The position numbers and the translations under genes are program-made. Source: Jiella pelagia (GTDB taxonomy: Bacteria > Pseudomonadota > Alphaproteobacteria > Rhizobiales > Rhizobiaceae). Taken from it: 64,000 nt of DNA. Shown in pieces: positions 48,511-61,175 of the stretch. The stretch is from positions 813,501 through 877,500 of the forward strand of contig NZ_CP114029.1 in the NCBI RefSeq assembly GCF_026898155.1, in the 5' to 3' direction. The notes under the pieces were generated by a model. The model was not told where the DNA came from, did no database searches, and was given only the letters and a program-made list of their open reading frames with translations. The stretch's first letter is position 1; each line of letters begins with the position of its first letter.

Positions 48511-48903
48511 GACGCTGGTTCCCGAATCTCTTGTTCGGGAAAATGGCTGACAGAACTTTCAAGTCGGCTTCTTCAGTCGTGAGGATTCAAATCGTATTGT
48601 TCCGATCGGTCGGCGCAGCGCAAAAGGCAGCCGATCATAACCTTTCAGATCGCCCCCCGCCGATGCCACGCCGATATCAACGCGGCAGCCACTCGCTGGT
48701 GTGATACGTCCGTTCGATCCGAACAATACTTGCCGTTCCAGCGTTCATGACGAAAGACGTTTGACAAGAGGCAAGATGCAATCCGACATCACCGGACAGT
48801 CCGCAGGCGCGGTGCCCGCTCTTCGTGAGGCTGACGACAATAAGGGCGGTCGATTGCACCAAGTCCCATCGCGCGTGGGGCCCGCGCGCGGAGGAGCAGG
48901 CCG
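48511..48903. other. 393-bp intergenic region with an inverted repeat
   Basis: AT-richer than its surroundings and without a convincing gene; short frames here have no family features. It holds a 15-bp inverted repeat: arm 1 at 48594-48608 (GTATTGTTCCGATCG), arm 2 at 48715-48729 (CGATCCGAACAATAC), one mismatch, 106-bp spacer. It presumably carries the divergent promoters of the hypothetical gene (minus) and the channel gene (plus). Confidence 0.5.
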
Positions 48904-49923
48904 ATGATGATCCTGACCTTCCTCGGTATCGTGATCGTTGCCTGGACGGTCGCGGAGATCGGCATGACGACCCTGACCGCGCAAGGGGCGGGACCGCTGA
49001 CCTCGCGTGGCCTGCGGCTGATCTGGAAACTCTGCCTGCGCCTCTTCGCCGAGAGCCCGAGGCGGCATTCGATCTTCACCAAGATCGGCCCCCTGTTTCT
49101 CGGCTTGACAACGCTCAGCTGGTATGTCGGCCTGTGGCTGGGCTGGTGGCTGGTATTTCTCGGCGCGAGCGGGAACATCGTCGATGCCTCGACGAACGAG
49201 CCGGCCAGCGCGCTCGATACCTTGTATTTTGCCGGCTACACCGTCACGACGCTGGGGATCGGCGATTTCAAGCCGTCCGGCGCATTCTGGCAGATCCTCA
49301 CGGCGGTCTGCGCCGCCAACGGGCTGCTGGCGTTGACCCTGTCGGTAACCTATCTCGTGCCGATCCTTTCGGCCGCCGTCCAGAAGCGCCAGCTGGCGCT
49401 GACGATCCACGGCATCGGCAGCACCCCCGCCGGCATCCTGCAGCGGGCTTGGGACGGCAAGAGCCTGTCGAGCCTCGAGGGCGTGCTGCCGGATCTCTCG
49501 ACGCAGATCCTGACCCTCGGCGAGCAGCATCTTGCATACCCAGTCCTGCACTATTTCCACAGCCGGCACGCGGAATCGGCGCTTCCGGTCCGTCTCGCGG
49601 CATTCAGCGAAGCGATCGACGCAATCTCGAGCGCGACGCCTGCGGAGGTCCGGCCCAGCCGCCTGTCGCTGATCCAGTGTCAGGCGGCTGTCGCGACCTT
49701 CCTGGGGGCCATGGAGTCTGCTCACATCGACAACACCGAGCGACAACCGGCAGCGCCCGACCTGAGCGAGGCGGTGGCCAAGGGGGTGCCCGTCGATGCC
49801 ACTTTCGACGTCCGGCACGATACGGGCGGGGCGGACCGCCGCCTGCTCAAGTCGCTGGTCGAGAGCGACGGGTGGAGTTGGAATGACGTGGTCTCGTCAG
49901 GGAGCGACCGGAGCGCCTCGTGA
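48904..49923 (+). CDS. Two-helix-pore potassium channel-like protein
   Basis: A 339-residue membrane protein. Hydrophobic segments at about 2-24, 62-88 and 127-157. Between the last two lies a pore helix and selectivity filter TVTTLGIGD (about 113-121), an Ion_trans_2 (KcsA-like) pore with TLGIGD in place of TVGYGD. The C-terminal about 175 residues are cytoplasmic with no obvious RCK domain. Two adjacent ATGs (48904, 48907) follow GAGGAG. The changed filter leaves ion selectivity open. Confidence 0.8.
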   Translation: MMILTFLGIVIVAWTVAEIGMTTLTAQGAGPLTSRGLRLIWKLCLRLFAESPRRHSIFTKIGPLFLGLTTLSWYVGLWLGWWLVFLGASGNIVDASTNEPASALDTLYFAGYTVTTLGIGDFKPSGAFWQILTAVCAANGLLALTLSVTYLVPILSAAVQKRQLALTIHGIGSTPAGILQRAWDGKSLSSLEGVLPDLSTQILTLGEQHLAYPVLHYFHSRHAESALPVRLAAFSEAIDAISSATPAEVRPSRLSLIQCQAAVATFLGAMESAHIDNTERQPAAPDLSEAVAKGVPVDATFDVRHDTGGADRRLLKSLVESDGWSWNDVVSSGSDRSAS

Positions 49924-49978
49924 TTGCGTGAACTTCAGTCCATTGCCCGACATCTTCGGTCTGCTGGAGTCAGGACTT

Positions 49979-50167
49979 TCACACGGCGGGATCGCCGAGG
50001 ATCGCGGCGGCATGGACCAATGCATCCTCCTGCGACATCGGGTGGAGCGTCATTGACGAGCATCGGATGACACGACCTCTCCAGAGGTGCACCAGCTCTT
50101 CCGGTAAAACACTGGGGCGCGACTGGCTCCACTCGTTCGATGGCGATAGATGTGCCGTGACTGTCAT
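49979..50167 (-). CDS. Possible small protein
   Basis: An open frame of 62 codons starting [18 protein letters not shown] on the strand opposite the channel and glutaminase genes, filling most of the 261-bp gap between them. No family recognised and no strong ribosome binding site. Its composition (few Arg runs, normal residue mix) looks more protein-like than the usual shadow frames. It may be spurious. Confidence 0.25.
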   Translation of the reverse strand: MTVTAHLSPSNEWSQSRPSVLPEELVHLWRGRVIRCSSMTLHPMSQEDALVHAAAILGDPAV

Positions 50168-50184
50168 ACCGCCGGACGCCGCCC

Positions 50185-51135
50185 ATGCCCTCCCCCGACC
50201 TTTCAGACGTCGTCGCCGAGATCGCCGCCGAGATGGCCGCAAGGCCAGATCGCGGGCAGGTGGCGACCTACATTCCCGAGCTCGGGCGGATCGATCCGAA
50301 CCAGTTCGCCATCGCCGTCGCGCTCCGGGACGGCTCGGTCGTCTGCGGCGGCGATTGTGGGACGTATTTCTCCATACAGAGCGTCTCCAAGGTCTTCACC
50401 CTCACCCTCGCCCTCGGCCTTGCAGGCGACCGCCTGTGGAACCGGGTCGGCCGGGAGCCCTCGGGCAGCCGGTTCAACTCGATCGTCCAGCTCGAACAGG
50501 AGCGCGGCATTCCGCGCAATCCGTTCATCAATGCCGGCGCGATCGCCGTCACCGACATGATCCTGTCGGGCCACCAGCCGCGCGAGGCGCTAGGGGAGAT
50601 CCTGCGCCTCCTGCAGTTCCTCGCCGACGACGACGGTGTTCATATCGACCGGGCGGTGGCGGCGTCGGAGGAGCGCACAGGCTTCAACAACCGGGCGCTG
50701 GCCAATTTCATGAAGGGCTTCGGCGTCATCGAGAACACGGTGGAATACGTGCTCGGCGTCTATTTCCACCACTGCGCCATCGCCATGACCGCCCGCCAGC
50801 TCGCCGCGGCCGGAAGCTTCCTCGCCCACCAGGGCAAGAACCCGGCGACGGGCCATTCGGTCATTACCGCCGAGCGCGCGAGGCGCATCAACGCCATCAT
50901 GCTCACCTGCGGCCACTACGACGGCTCGGGTGAATTCGCCTACCGGGTCGGCCTGCCGGGCAAGAGCGGCGTTGGCGGCGGCATCCTGGCGGTGGTGCCG
51001 GGCAAGGCATCGGTGGCAGTCTGGTCGCCGGGGCTGGATGCCTGGGGCAACTCGCATCTCGGGCGGATCGCACTGGAAATGCTCACCACCCGCATGGGCT
51101 GGTCGATCTTCGGCGCGCCGGCCGGAACTGGATAA
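50185..51135 (+). CDS. glsA: Glutaminase
   Basis: Hydrolyses glutamine to glutamate and ammonia; 316 residues, beta-lactamase-like fold. The catalytic Ser-Lys pair is in [12 protein letters not shown] (S66, K69). Also [27 protein letters not shown] and GKSGVGGGI. An intact GAGCTC sits near 50278, in YIPELGR. No paired transporter is adjacent. Confidence 0.95.
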   Translation: MPSPDLSDVVAEIAAEMAARPDRGQVATYIPELGRIDPNQFAIAVALRDGSVVCGGDCGTYFSIQSVSKVFTLTLALGLAGDRLWNRVGREPSGSRFNSIVQLEQERGIPRNPFINAGAIAVTDMILSGHQPREALGEILRLLQFLADDDGVHIDRAVAASEERTGFNNRALANFMKGFGVIENTVEYVLGVYFHHCAIAMTARQLAAAGSFLAHQGKNPATGHSVITAERARRINAIMLTCGHYDGSGEFAYRVGLPGKSGVGGGILAVVPGKASVAVWSPGLDAWGNSHLGRIALEMLTTRMGWSIFGAPAGTG

Positions 51136-51175
51136 CATGCTTCCCGGGAAGGCCCCCGCCTGACCGGTGACTGCC

Positions 51176-51598
51176 CTATTCGAAACTTCGCCCGTTCCAG
51201 CGAACGGTGCCGCCACCGCCGCCATGGGCACTGAGGAAGATCGCAGGGATGCGTCCGGACCGAACTTCTACATTGGCTCCCAGCATCTCGTGGACCTTCA
51301 CCAGCAGGTCTCCGCGGCGGATGTAGAACAGTACCGAACAGACCTGCATGCCGCAGAAGCCGCTCCGCCCCCAGCCGCAGCTGATCGCCTCATGGGAAAT
51401 GATGAGATCCGCGCGGCCGTCGCCGTTCAGGTCGCGTTCGATGACACCCGACGGGTCGATGGAGCCGCCTCCGGTCTCGCAGGCGTCCGCGATCTGCTGC
51501 TTCACCAGCCATTGTGCGGCCTTGGACCGAGCCGAGCCTTCCGACACGGAGAAAGCGGAAACGAGAGCGAGCGTGGTAATCAGCAGGGTGCGAAACAT
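51176..51598 (-). CDS. Secreted protein with an FG-GAP-like calcium loop
   Basis: A 140-residue product from the start at 51598. Signal peptide MFRTLLITTLALVSAFSVSEG. The mature part has DLNGDGRADLIISHE (about 54-68), an integrin/FG-GAP-type Ca-binding loop, and several cysteines in two pairs (CGWGRSGFCGMQVC), suggesting disulfides. Function unknown. An in-frame ATG exists at 51655 but would bury the signal peptide. The 100-bp gap to the next gene holds nothing obvious. Confidence 0.7.
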   Translation of the reverse strand: MFRTLLITTLALVSAFSVSEGSARSKAAQWLVKQQIADACETGGGSIDPSGVIERDLNGDGRADLIISHEAISCGWGRSGFCGMQVCSVLFYIRRGDLLVKVHEMLGANVEVRSGRIPAIFLSAHGGGGGTVRWNGRSFE

Positions 51599-51699
51599 CG
51601 GCGGCGTCCGAAGGGACAGAACGTGATCTCGCCCAGTCATAACTCTGAATTGCATCGATGGCCACTATCGCGCAGCAGAATCGACCGAGCAAGCGGCGC

Positions 51700-52395
51700 T
51701 CATTCCGCCGCCTCGATCTCCCGTTCGCGGCTCTGGCGCGCAGACACGATCTTCGCCGCCTCGTCGAGCGTGACCTTGCCGCTGGGCTCGTCGGGCATGA
51801 CAAGGCCGGAGGAGACGACGAGCTTCAGGGCGTTCTCGATGCTCATGTCGAGGATCCTGAGATCCTTGCGCGGCACGAAGAGCAGAAAGCCGGAGGTCGG
51901 ATTGGGCGCAGGCGGCAGGAAGACGGCGATCATCTCGTCGGAGAGGTCGGAAAGCTTGTGTGCCACCTCGCCCTTGGCGTCGGTCGCCACGAGGACGATG
52001 CACCAGACCCCTTTTCGCGGATACTCCATCAGGGCGGCGGTCTTGAAGGAGGTGGAGCGGTCGGCGAGCACCGTCTCGAAGATCTGCTTCAGCGCCATGT
52101 AGACCGTGCGCACCAGCGGCGTGCGGGAGAGCAGCCGCTCGCCCCAGCCGATGATGGTACGGCCGATGATGTTGGCGGTCAGAAAGCCGATCAGCGTGAT
52201 CAGGATCAGCGCGACGATCAGGCCGAAACCGGGAATGGCGAAGGGCAGATAGGCGTCCGGCCAGTAGCGGGCGGGAATATACGGCTTCACCCAGCTATCG
52301 ACCCAGCCCATGAAGGACCAGGTGATCCACGCGGTGATCGCCAGCGGCGCGCAGACGATGAAGCCCGTCAGGAAGTAGTTTCTGAGCCGCATCAT
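51700..52395 (-). CDS. DUF502-family membrane protein
   Basis: 231 residues with two hydrophobic segments (about 9-30 and 54-78), then a conserved cytoplasmic beta-rich domain (LVRTVYMALKQIFETVL; FLPPAPNPTSGFLLFVP). DUF502 proteins are widespread and uncharacterised. In Rhizobiales they sit beside glmS/recG as here. Confidence 0.85.
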   Translation of the reverse strand: MMRLRNYFLTGFIVCAPLAITAWITWSFMGWVDSWVKPYIPARYWPDAYLPFAIPGFGLIVALILITLIGFLTANIIGRTIIGWGERLLSRTPLVRTVYMALKQIFETVLADRSTSFKTAALMEYPRKGVWCIVLVATDAKGEVAHKLSDLSDEMIAVFLPPAPNPTSGFLLFVPRKDLRILDMSIENALKLVVSSGLVMPDEPSGKVTLDEAAKIVSARQSREREIEAAE

Positions 52396-52486
52396 GCTCT
52401 TTGGTCACCTTTCGGCGGGCCGTCAGCCGATCGCGGCGGTCGCGCCATGCATCAACCCTTCGGTGGAATCATCGTTCCGCGTGGCC

Positions 52487-52508
52487 GCGAATGCAAGCTC
52501 GCATTCGC
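52487..52508 (-). terminator. Hairpin downstream of glmS
   Basis: Perfect 8-bp stem GCGAATGC/GCATTCGC with a 6-nt loop, 31 bp after the glmS stop on the minus strand. No U-run follows, so a classical intrinsic terminator is not certain. Confidence 0.45.
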
Positions 52509-52538
52509 AGGCGCAGCATAAACAAGGGTCGGTGTCGA

Positions 52539-54365
52539 TTACTCGACAGTGACGGATTTCGCCAGATTGCGCGGCTGGTCGACATCCGTGCCCATCTGGA
52601 TCGCCGTGTGATAGGCGAGAAGCTGCAGCGGGATGGCGTAGATGATCGGCGTCAGGATCTCCGGCATGTCCGGCAAGGCGACGATCTCCGCGCCCTCGAC
52701 GATGCCGCTCGCCGCGCCCTTGGCATCGGTGAAAAGGACGATCTCCCCGCCCCGCGCGGCGACCTCCTGAACGTTCGAGGCGGTCTTTTCGAAGCTGCGG
52801 TCATGGGGCGCGATGACGACAACGGGCATGGTCTCGTCGATCAGCGCGATCGGCCCGTGCTTGAGTTCGCCCGCGGCATAGCCCTCGGCATGGATATAGC
52901 TGATTTCCTTCAGCTTCAGCGCGCCTTCCAGCGCCAGCGGATAGGAGAAGCCGCGGCCGAGGAACAAAGCGTGCTTCTTCGTCGCCATCCTGCGCGACAG
53001 CGCCTCGATCGTCCCCTCCAGCCGGATCGCCTCGTTGGCGAGGCGCGGCGCCTCGGCGAGGATGCGGGTGAATTCGGTCTCCCGTTCCGGCGAGATCACG
53101 CCGCGATCGACGCCGGCCTTGATGGCGAGCGCCGCCAGCGCCATCAGCTGGCAGGTGAAGGCCTTGGTCGAAGCAACGCCGATCTCCGGCCCGGCCAGCG
53201 TCGGGAAGACGTGATCGGCCTCGCGGGCGATGGTCGATTCCTCGACATTGACGATCGCCGCCGTCTTCAGCCCCTCGCCCTTGGCGTAGCGCAGGGAGGC
53301 GAGCGTGTCGGCGGTTTCACCGGATTGCGAGACGAAGAGCGCCAGATCGACGTCGGAGAGCGGGCTTTCGCGGTATCTGAACTCCGAGGCCACGTCGAGG
53401 TCGCAGGGGATGCGGGCGTAGCGCTCGAAATAGTAGCGGCCGACCAGAGCGGCATAAAAGCCGGTGCCGCAGGCCGACAGCGCGATGCGCCGGACCTTGG
53501 AGAAGTCGATCGCCGCTCCCTTGGGAAGGCGCGTGCGGCCGGTGGTGAAGTCGACGAAGGAGCCGAGCGTGTGAGAGAGGACCTCCGGCTGCTCGTAGAT
53601 CTCCTTCTGCATGAAGTGGCGATAGTTGCCCTTGTCGACGTAGAAGGCCTTGCCGCCGGCCCGCTTCACCGCCCGGGTCACCTCGGTGCCGTGCTCGTCG
53701 AAGATGGTGATGCGGCCGTGCTCGAGGACGGCGAGATCGCCCTCCTCGAGATAACGTACCGCGTCGGTGAAGGGCGACAGCGCGATACCGTCCGAGCCGA
53801 GGAACATCTCGCCCTCGCCCTCGCCGACGGCAAGCGGGCTGCCGCGCCGGGCGCCGATCAGAAGCTCCTCCTCGCCGTCGAACAGGAAGGCCAGCGAGAA
53901 CGCGCCATCGAGCCGGGCGAGTACAAGCTGCACCGCCTCTTTCGGCGGCAGGCCCTTTTCGAACTCGCGGGTGACGAGATGGGCGACGATCTCGGTGTCG
54001 GTCTGGCTCTCGAAGACGGCGCCCTCGGCTTCCAGTTCGGCCTTCAGCTCCCGGTAGTTCTCGATGATGCCGTTGTGGACGATCGCCAGCCGCTTGGTCG
54101 CATGGGGGTGGGCGTTGGCGACATTCGGCACGCCGTGGGTCGCCCAGCGGGTGTGGCCGATGCCGATGGTGCCGTCGAGCGGCTGTTCCTCGACCAAAGC
54201 AGCAAGGTTCGACAGCTTGCCCTCGGCCCGGCGGCGGGTGAGCCGGCCGTTCTCCAGCGTCGCGACGCCGGCGGAATCATAACCGCGATATTCCAGCCGC
54301 TTCAAGGCGTCGACCAGACGGTTTGCGACCGGCTTCCGGCTGATGATCCCGACGATGCCGCACAT
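52539..54365 (-). CDS. glmS: Glutamine--fructose-6-phosphate aminotransferase (isomerizing)
   Basis: Makes glucosamine-6-phosphate for peptidoglycan and LPS; 608 residues. N-terminal glutaminase domain with nucleophile Cys2 (MCGIVGI) and GHTRWATHG; two SIS isomerase domains (about 285-425 and 455-595), the first with ALSACGTGFYA and SQSGETADT; C-terminal AKSVTVE. It lies next to glmU. I see no glmS ribozyme in the 178-bp gap upstream; that element is known from Gram-positives. Confidence 0.97.
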   Translation of the reverse strand: MCGIVGIISRKPVANRLVDALKRLEYRGYDSAGVATLENGRLTRRRAEGKLSNLAALVEEQPLDGTIGIGHTRWATHGVPNVANAHPHATKRLAIVHNGIIENYRELKAELEAEGAVFESQTDTEIVAHLVTREFEKGLPPKEAVQLVLARLDGAFSLAFLFDGEEELLIGARRGSPLAVGEGEGEMFLGSDGIALSPFTDAVRYLEEGDLAVLEHGRITIFDEHGTEVTRAVKRAGGKAFYVDKGNYRHFMQKEIYEQPEVLSHTLGSFVDFTTGRTRLPKGAAIDFSKVRRIALSACGTGFYAALVGRYYFERYARIPCDLDVASEFRYRESPLSDVDLALFVSQSGETADTLASLRYAKGEGLKTAAIVNVEESTIAREADHVFPTLAGPEIGVASTKAFTCQLMALAALAIKAGVDRGVISPERETEFTRILAEAPRLANEAIRLEGTIEALSRRMATKKHALFLGRGFSYPLALEGALKLKEISYIHAEGYAAGELKHGPIALIDETMPVVVIAPHDRSFEKTASNVQEVAARGGEIVLFTDAKGAASGIVEGAEIVALPDMPEILTPIIYAIPLQLLAYHTAIQMGTDVDQPRNLAKSVTVE

Positions 54366-54543
54366 GGAAAAACCCCGCTCGCCCGGCCGACCGTGTCGGC
54401 CTCGTGAAAATCCGAAAATCCCGTCTGGCGCGGGCTGAATGCGTCACTCGGCAAGACCTGCCGCCGGCTCTCGCCTCTCACCGCCGCCTGCTCTCGTCTA
54501 TCCGAAGATAAGCCTGCGCGGGATAACGATTGGTGACGGCGTA

Positions 54544-55908
54544 TTACGCCTTCTGCGCCTTTCCGGCTTTGGCGGCCCGGTTTCGTTCCGCGATCGCGGT
54601 GCCGCGCCCCTCCTTGTTGACCTGCCGCTCGCGGGCGATGGCCAGCGCTCCCGCCGGCACGTCCTCGGTGATGACGCTCCCCGTTCCGACATAGGCGCCG
54701 TCGCCGACGCTGACCGGGGCGACGAGGGCGGTATCCGAGCCGATGAAGGCGTCGGCGCCGATCACCGTGCGATGCTTCAGCGCGCCGTCATAGTTGCAGG
54801 TGATGGTACCCGCCCCGACATTCGTCCGCGCGCCGATCTCGGCATCGCCGATATAGCTGAGGTGGTTGAGCTTGACGTCTTCGCCGAGCCGGGCGTTCTT
54901 GACCTCGCAGAAATTGCCGACCTTCGAGCCGGCGTCGAGCTCCGTGCCCTCGCGCAGCCGGGCGAAGGGGCCGACCGAGACCTCAGGCGAGATCTTCGCC
55001 CCGACGATATGCGAGAAGGCGTGGATGATGGCGCCCTCGCCGACGGTGACGCCGGGCCCGAAAACGACATGCGGCTCGACGAGGACGTCGCGGCCGAGCA
55101 CCGTGTCGTGGGAGAAGGTCACCGAGGCCGCGTCGATCAGCGTGACGCCCTCCTCGATCATGGCGTGGCGCCGTCGCAGGGACTGCCACGTCGCCTCGAC
55201 GGCGGAGAGTTCGGCGCGGTTGTTGACGCCGGCAACCTCGAAGGCCTCGGCCTCGATGGCGCGGACCTTCAGGCCCTCGCGGCGGGCGATCTCGACGGCG
55301 TCGGTGAGGTAGTATTCGCCCTTGGCGTTGTCGTTGCCGATCTGGTCGAGGATCGCCAGCGCCTTCTCGCCGGCGAGCGCCATGACGCCGGCATTGCAGA
55401 AATCGATGGCCTTTTCGGCCTCGCTGGCGTCCTTGTCCTCGCGGATCGCCATCAGTTCGCCGTCGCGTTCCAGGAGCCGGCCATAGCCGGACGGGTTCTC
55501 CGGCCGGAAGCCGATGACGCAGATGTCGGTGCCGGCGATCAGCGAGGCTCTTGCGCGGGCGAGCGTCTCGGGCCTGATCAGCGGCGTGTCGGCGAAGAGG
55601 ACGAGGATGTCGTCGGTTCCCGCCTCGATCGCGGCGCGTGCGGAGAGAACGGCATGGGCGGTGCCGAGGCGCTCCTCCTGGACGAAATGCTCGGCATCCT
55701 CCCGGTCCTTGCGGACCGCCGCGATCACTGCTTCGCTGTCCTTGCCGGAGACGACGGCGATCCGCCCGGACCCCGCCTTCCCAGCAGCCTCGACGACGTG
55801 GCGGACCATCGCAAGCCCCGCCACCTCGTGCAGCACCTTGGCGCGGGCGGATTTCATCCGCGTCCCCTCGCCCGCGGCGAGAACGATCGACAGGCAGCGT
55901 CTAGCCAT
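54544..55908 (-). CDS. glmU: Bifunctional UDP-N-acetylglucosamine pyrophosphorylase / glucosamine-1-phosphate acetyltransferase
   Basis: Last two steps to UDP-GlcNAc; 454 residues. The N-terminal nucleotidyltransferase begins [15 protein letters not shown] (residues 5-19) with the [10 protein letters not shown] metal site. The C-terminal left-handed beta-helix has hexapeptide repeats and the acetyltransferase residues around [11 protein letters not shown]. Same strand as glmS. An intact GAGCTC lies near 54936. Confidence 0.97.
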   Translation of the reverse strand: MARRCLSIVLAAGEGTRMKSARAKVLHEVAGLAMVRHVVEAAGKAGSGRIAVVSGKDSEAVIAAVRKDREDAEHFVQEERLGTAHAVLSARAAIEAGTDDILVLFADTPLIRPETLARARASLIAGTDICVIGFRPENPSGYGRLLERDGELMAIREDKDASEAEKAIDFCNAGVMALAGEKALAILDQIGNDNAKGEYYLTDAVEIARREGLKVRAIEAEAFEVAGVNNRAELSAVEATWQSLRRRHAMIEEGVTLIDAASVTFSHDTVLGRDVLVEPHVVFGPGVTVGEGAIIHAFSHIVGAKISPEVSVGPFARLREGTELDAGSKVGNFCEVKNARLGEDVKLNHLSYIGDAEIGARTNVGAGTITCNYDGALKHRTVIGADAFIGSDTALVAPVSVGDGAYVGTGSVITEDVPAGALAIARERQVNKEGRGTAIAERNRAAKAGKAQKA

Positions 55909-55997
55909 GGACAGCCTCTGAAAACTTCAGCGAAGATTGTCGGCGGCGCTTAGCATGAAACCCGGCGAAAACGCGAGCAAAGCCGCTCGCTATGGTT

Positions 55998-56738
55998 TCA
56001 GCCGATGGTCTGGAGCGCCGGGAAGGTCTCGAGCAGCCAGAACGACATGTCCTGCATGCCGCCGGTGAGAAAGAGGACGCCGGTGACGACCAGCAGCCCG
56101 CCCATGGCCTTTTCCACCGCGCCGAGATGCCGGCGAAAGCCGCTCAGCCAGCGCAGGAAGACGCCGGAAAAGGCGGCGGCGAGGATGAAGGGAATGCCGA
56201 GACCGGCGGAATAGAAGGCCAGCATCGTCGCCCCCTCGCCCACCGTCCCCCTGGAGCCGGCAAGGCCGAGGATCGCGCCGAGGACGGGCCCGATGCAGGG
56301 CGTCCAGCCGAAGGCGAAGGCGAGCCCCATCAGATAGGCGCCGAGGAGGCTCCTCGGCCGGTCCGGCGCCTGCAGCCGCGCCTCGCGGGAGAGGAAGGAC
56401 AGCTTGAAGACGCCGAGAAAGTTGAGCCCCATGACGATGATGGCGATGCCGGCGAGCATGCCCAGCCAGTCGAGGTTTTGCCGCAGGAACAGGCCGATCG
56501 AACTCGCCCCTGCGCCAAGCGCCACGAAGACGGTGGAAAAGCCGAGGACGAAGATCGCCGAGGAGCCGATCAGCCGGGCATAGCCGGTCGTGGCGACGGC
56601 CGGGCCGGATTTCAGATCGTCTGCCGAAACCCCCGCCATGTAGCACAGATAGGGCGGCACGAGCGGCAGGACGCAGGGCGACAGGAAGGACAGCGCCCCG
56701 CCCAGCACCGCCGTCGGATAGGAAAGATCTGCGATCAA
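55998..56738 (-). CDS. ccdA: Cytochrome c biogenesis protein CcdA
   Basis: Inner-membrane protein passing reducing power from thioredoxin to periplasmic thiol proteins (TlpA/CcmG type). It is 246 residues with six hydrophobic segments. Its two redox cysteines are in FLSPCVLPLVPPY (helix 1) and WTPCIGPVLG (helix 4). I take TTG at 56738 as start because it precedes the first helix directly and follows a GAAGGTG site; the frame is open to 56816. Confidence 0.9.
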   Translation of the reverse strand: MIADLSYPTAVLGGALSFLSPCVLPLVPPYLCYMAGVSADDLKSGPAVATTGYARLIGSSAIFVLGFSTVFVALGAGASSIGLFLRQNLDWLGMLAGIAIIVMGLNFLGVFKLSFLSREARLQAPDRPRSLLGAYLMGLAFAFGWTPCIGPVLGAILGLAGSRGTVGEGATMLAFYSAGLGIPFILAAAFSGVFLRWLSGFRRHLGAVEKAMGGLLVVTGVLFLTGGMQDMSFWLLETFPALQTIG

Positions 56739-56883
56739 GGTCTTCGCACCTTCTTTCGATCGTCCAGCCTTGCTGGCATCACTGTTAGTGGCAAGCGGCG
56801 GTGCCCCGCCGCCCACACGAGCTTCTTCGGCGGTGAAGGATGCCTGTTACACCGACCGCAAGCTTCACCGGCTCACCTTACCC

Positions 56884-59755
<2,872 letters not shown>

Positions 59756-59888
59756 CGGATGTCCAGAAAGCGTTTCTCGCGTCGCCCTCCGGTTAGCCAC
59801 CGGAACTCGCGCCTGTCAACGCGAAGCGGGGCCCGCGCGTCTCCGCGCCAGCCCCGCAGGCATCCAGAAGCGTCCTCGGACCGGCCGA

Positions 59889-60774
59889 TCAGCGGGCATT
59901 GCCGCGGGCTACCCGCTCGATCTCTTCGCGCACGAGGTTTTCCACCAACCGCGGCAAATTCTCGTCCAGCCACTCCTGCAACATCGGCCGGACCACCTCG
60001 CGCACCACTTGGTCGGCATCGCGCAGATGCTCGTCTCGGATCGCCGCGGCGAGTTCTGAAAAGGAGGCAGCGACGCGCTCGCCGGATTCCCTGGAGATCA
60101 GGGCATGGGCGACCTCGATGCCCTCGTCGAGCGGGGCGGCGGCCGATGCTTCCATGGCCGGCTCCTCTACCGGATCGAGGCTGGCCGGATAGTGCGCGGA
60201 GGGCGCTGCATCTTCGAAGTCCTCCGCCTCGATCGCGGCGGCAACCGACTCAAAGTCCGGGTCGACCACGGTCTCTCCGGCGATCGCACCGCGCATGAGC
60301 CTCGTCGGCAAAACCCTTTTCGTCGAACTCTCCAACGAACATTTCGGCCGCGACTTCGACATAGCGATCGTTGGCGGCGATCGCCTGGGGCCATTCCGGC
60401 ATGTCGGCTTCGCTGCCGGCAGCCTGACGGCGAATGGCGCGAGGCGCATTGGCGGAAACCCGCGAGGCGTCCGTGGCCGGGCTGGTGGGTCCGACATCGT
60501 CATGCACGGCCTGCTCGCCGGCCATCGCCATCTGCTCCGCCCGCAGCCGCGCCTCAGCGATGTCGTCGGCCTTCGGGGCTGAGTCGCGCCGATGCTGGAC
60601 GAAGGAACCTCCGTCGAATGCTGGTTCCGCCGACGCTCCGGCGACCGCTCGAACCGCGGCTCCGACAGCTGACGAATTGCGACCCAGACGTTCGTCTCCA
60701 GTCTCGATGATCCGGCGAATCGAGGCGAGGATTTCATCCATCGACTGGTCTCGGGCCGGCAGCGCGTTGCTCAT
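59889..60774 (-). CDS. popZ: PopZ-like polar organizing protein (DUF2497; one +1 break)
   Basis: Cell-pole scaffold family, 294 residues after correction. The N-terminal helix QSMDEILASIRRII (about 10-23) and the C-terminal oligomerisation region VRPMLQEWLDENLPRLVENLV...EIERVARG match the DUF2497/PopZ pattern. The middle is acidic and disordered-looking. The break is GAGCCTC on the plus strand (60297-60303). Removing one base gives GFADELMRGAIAGE. It lies between valS and tolC, as in related genomes. The start at 60774 avoids a long unsupported extension to 60954. Confidence 0.9.
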
Positions 60775-61175
60775 GAAAGGCTCCCGCAGGTTTGGCGACG
60801 ATGCTTTCGTATCGCCCGAATCATGCGCGAAGCCTATGTCCTTCATCCGGCGGCGTGAATCCCGCAATGCTCCCGAAACGACAATTTCACCAAGTTTGCT
60901 TGTCCCGGCAGCGCCGCGGACGCATCGGAATCGCCTGCGGAGGGGCATAGCCAAGGTCTTTGCGCCTCAGGAAGCACCCTTCACCGCCGCGAAATTGTCC
61001 CTTCTGACCGGTGGCGCGAACATTTTCACTGCAATCGCACTCGCCGGGACGCGCGCCCTGACCGGCTTTTGTCGCGCCTCAAGCCTGGCGGCAGCGCTCA
61101 GCGAACCTCTTCAACGGGCAGACGCGTCAGCGTCATACCCGCTCGGCATTTCGCATTGCGCGAGGCAGCTTGCCC
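60775..61175. other. Intergenic region between popZ and tolC
   Basis: 401 bp between the popZ start and the tolC stop, both minus strand. It should contain the popZ promoter and the tolC terminator. I see no convincing gene, repeat or strong hairpin with a U-run. Confidence 0.5.

Noticed and set aside
52401-54407. Long plus-strand open frame opposite glmS
   Set aside because: Same reason: GC-driven antisense frame with no domain, covering a well-conserved gene.
54366-54543. glmS ribozyme upstream of glmS
   Set aside because: No recognisable ribozyme core; the element is characteristic of Gram-positive bacteria.
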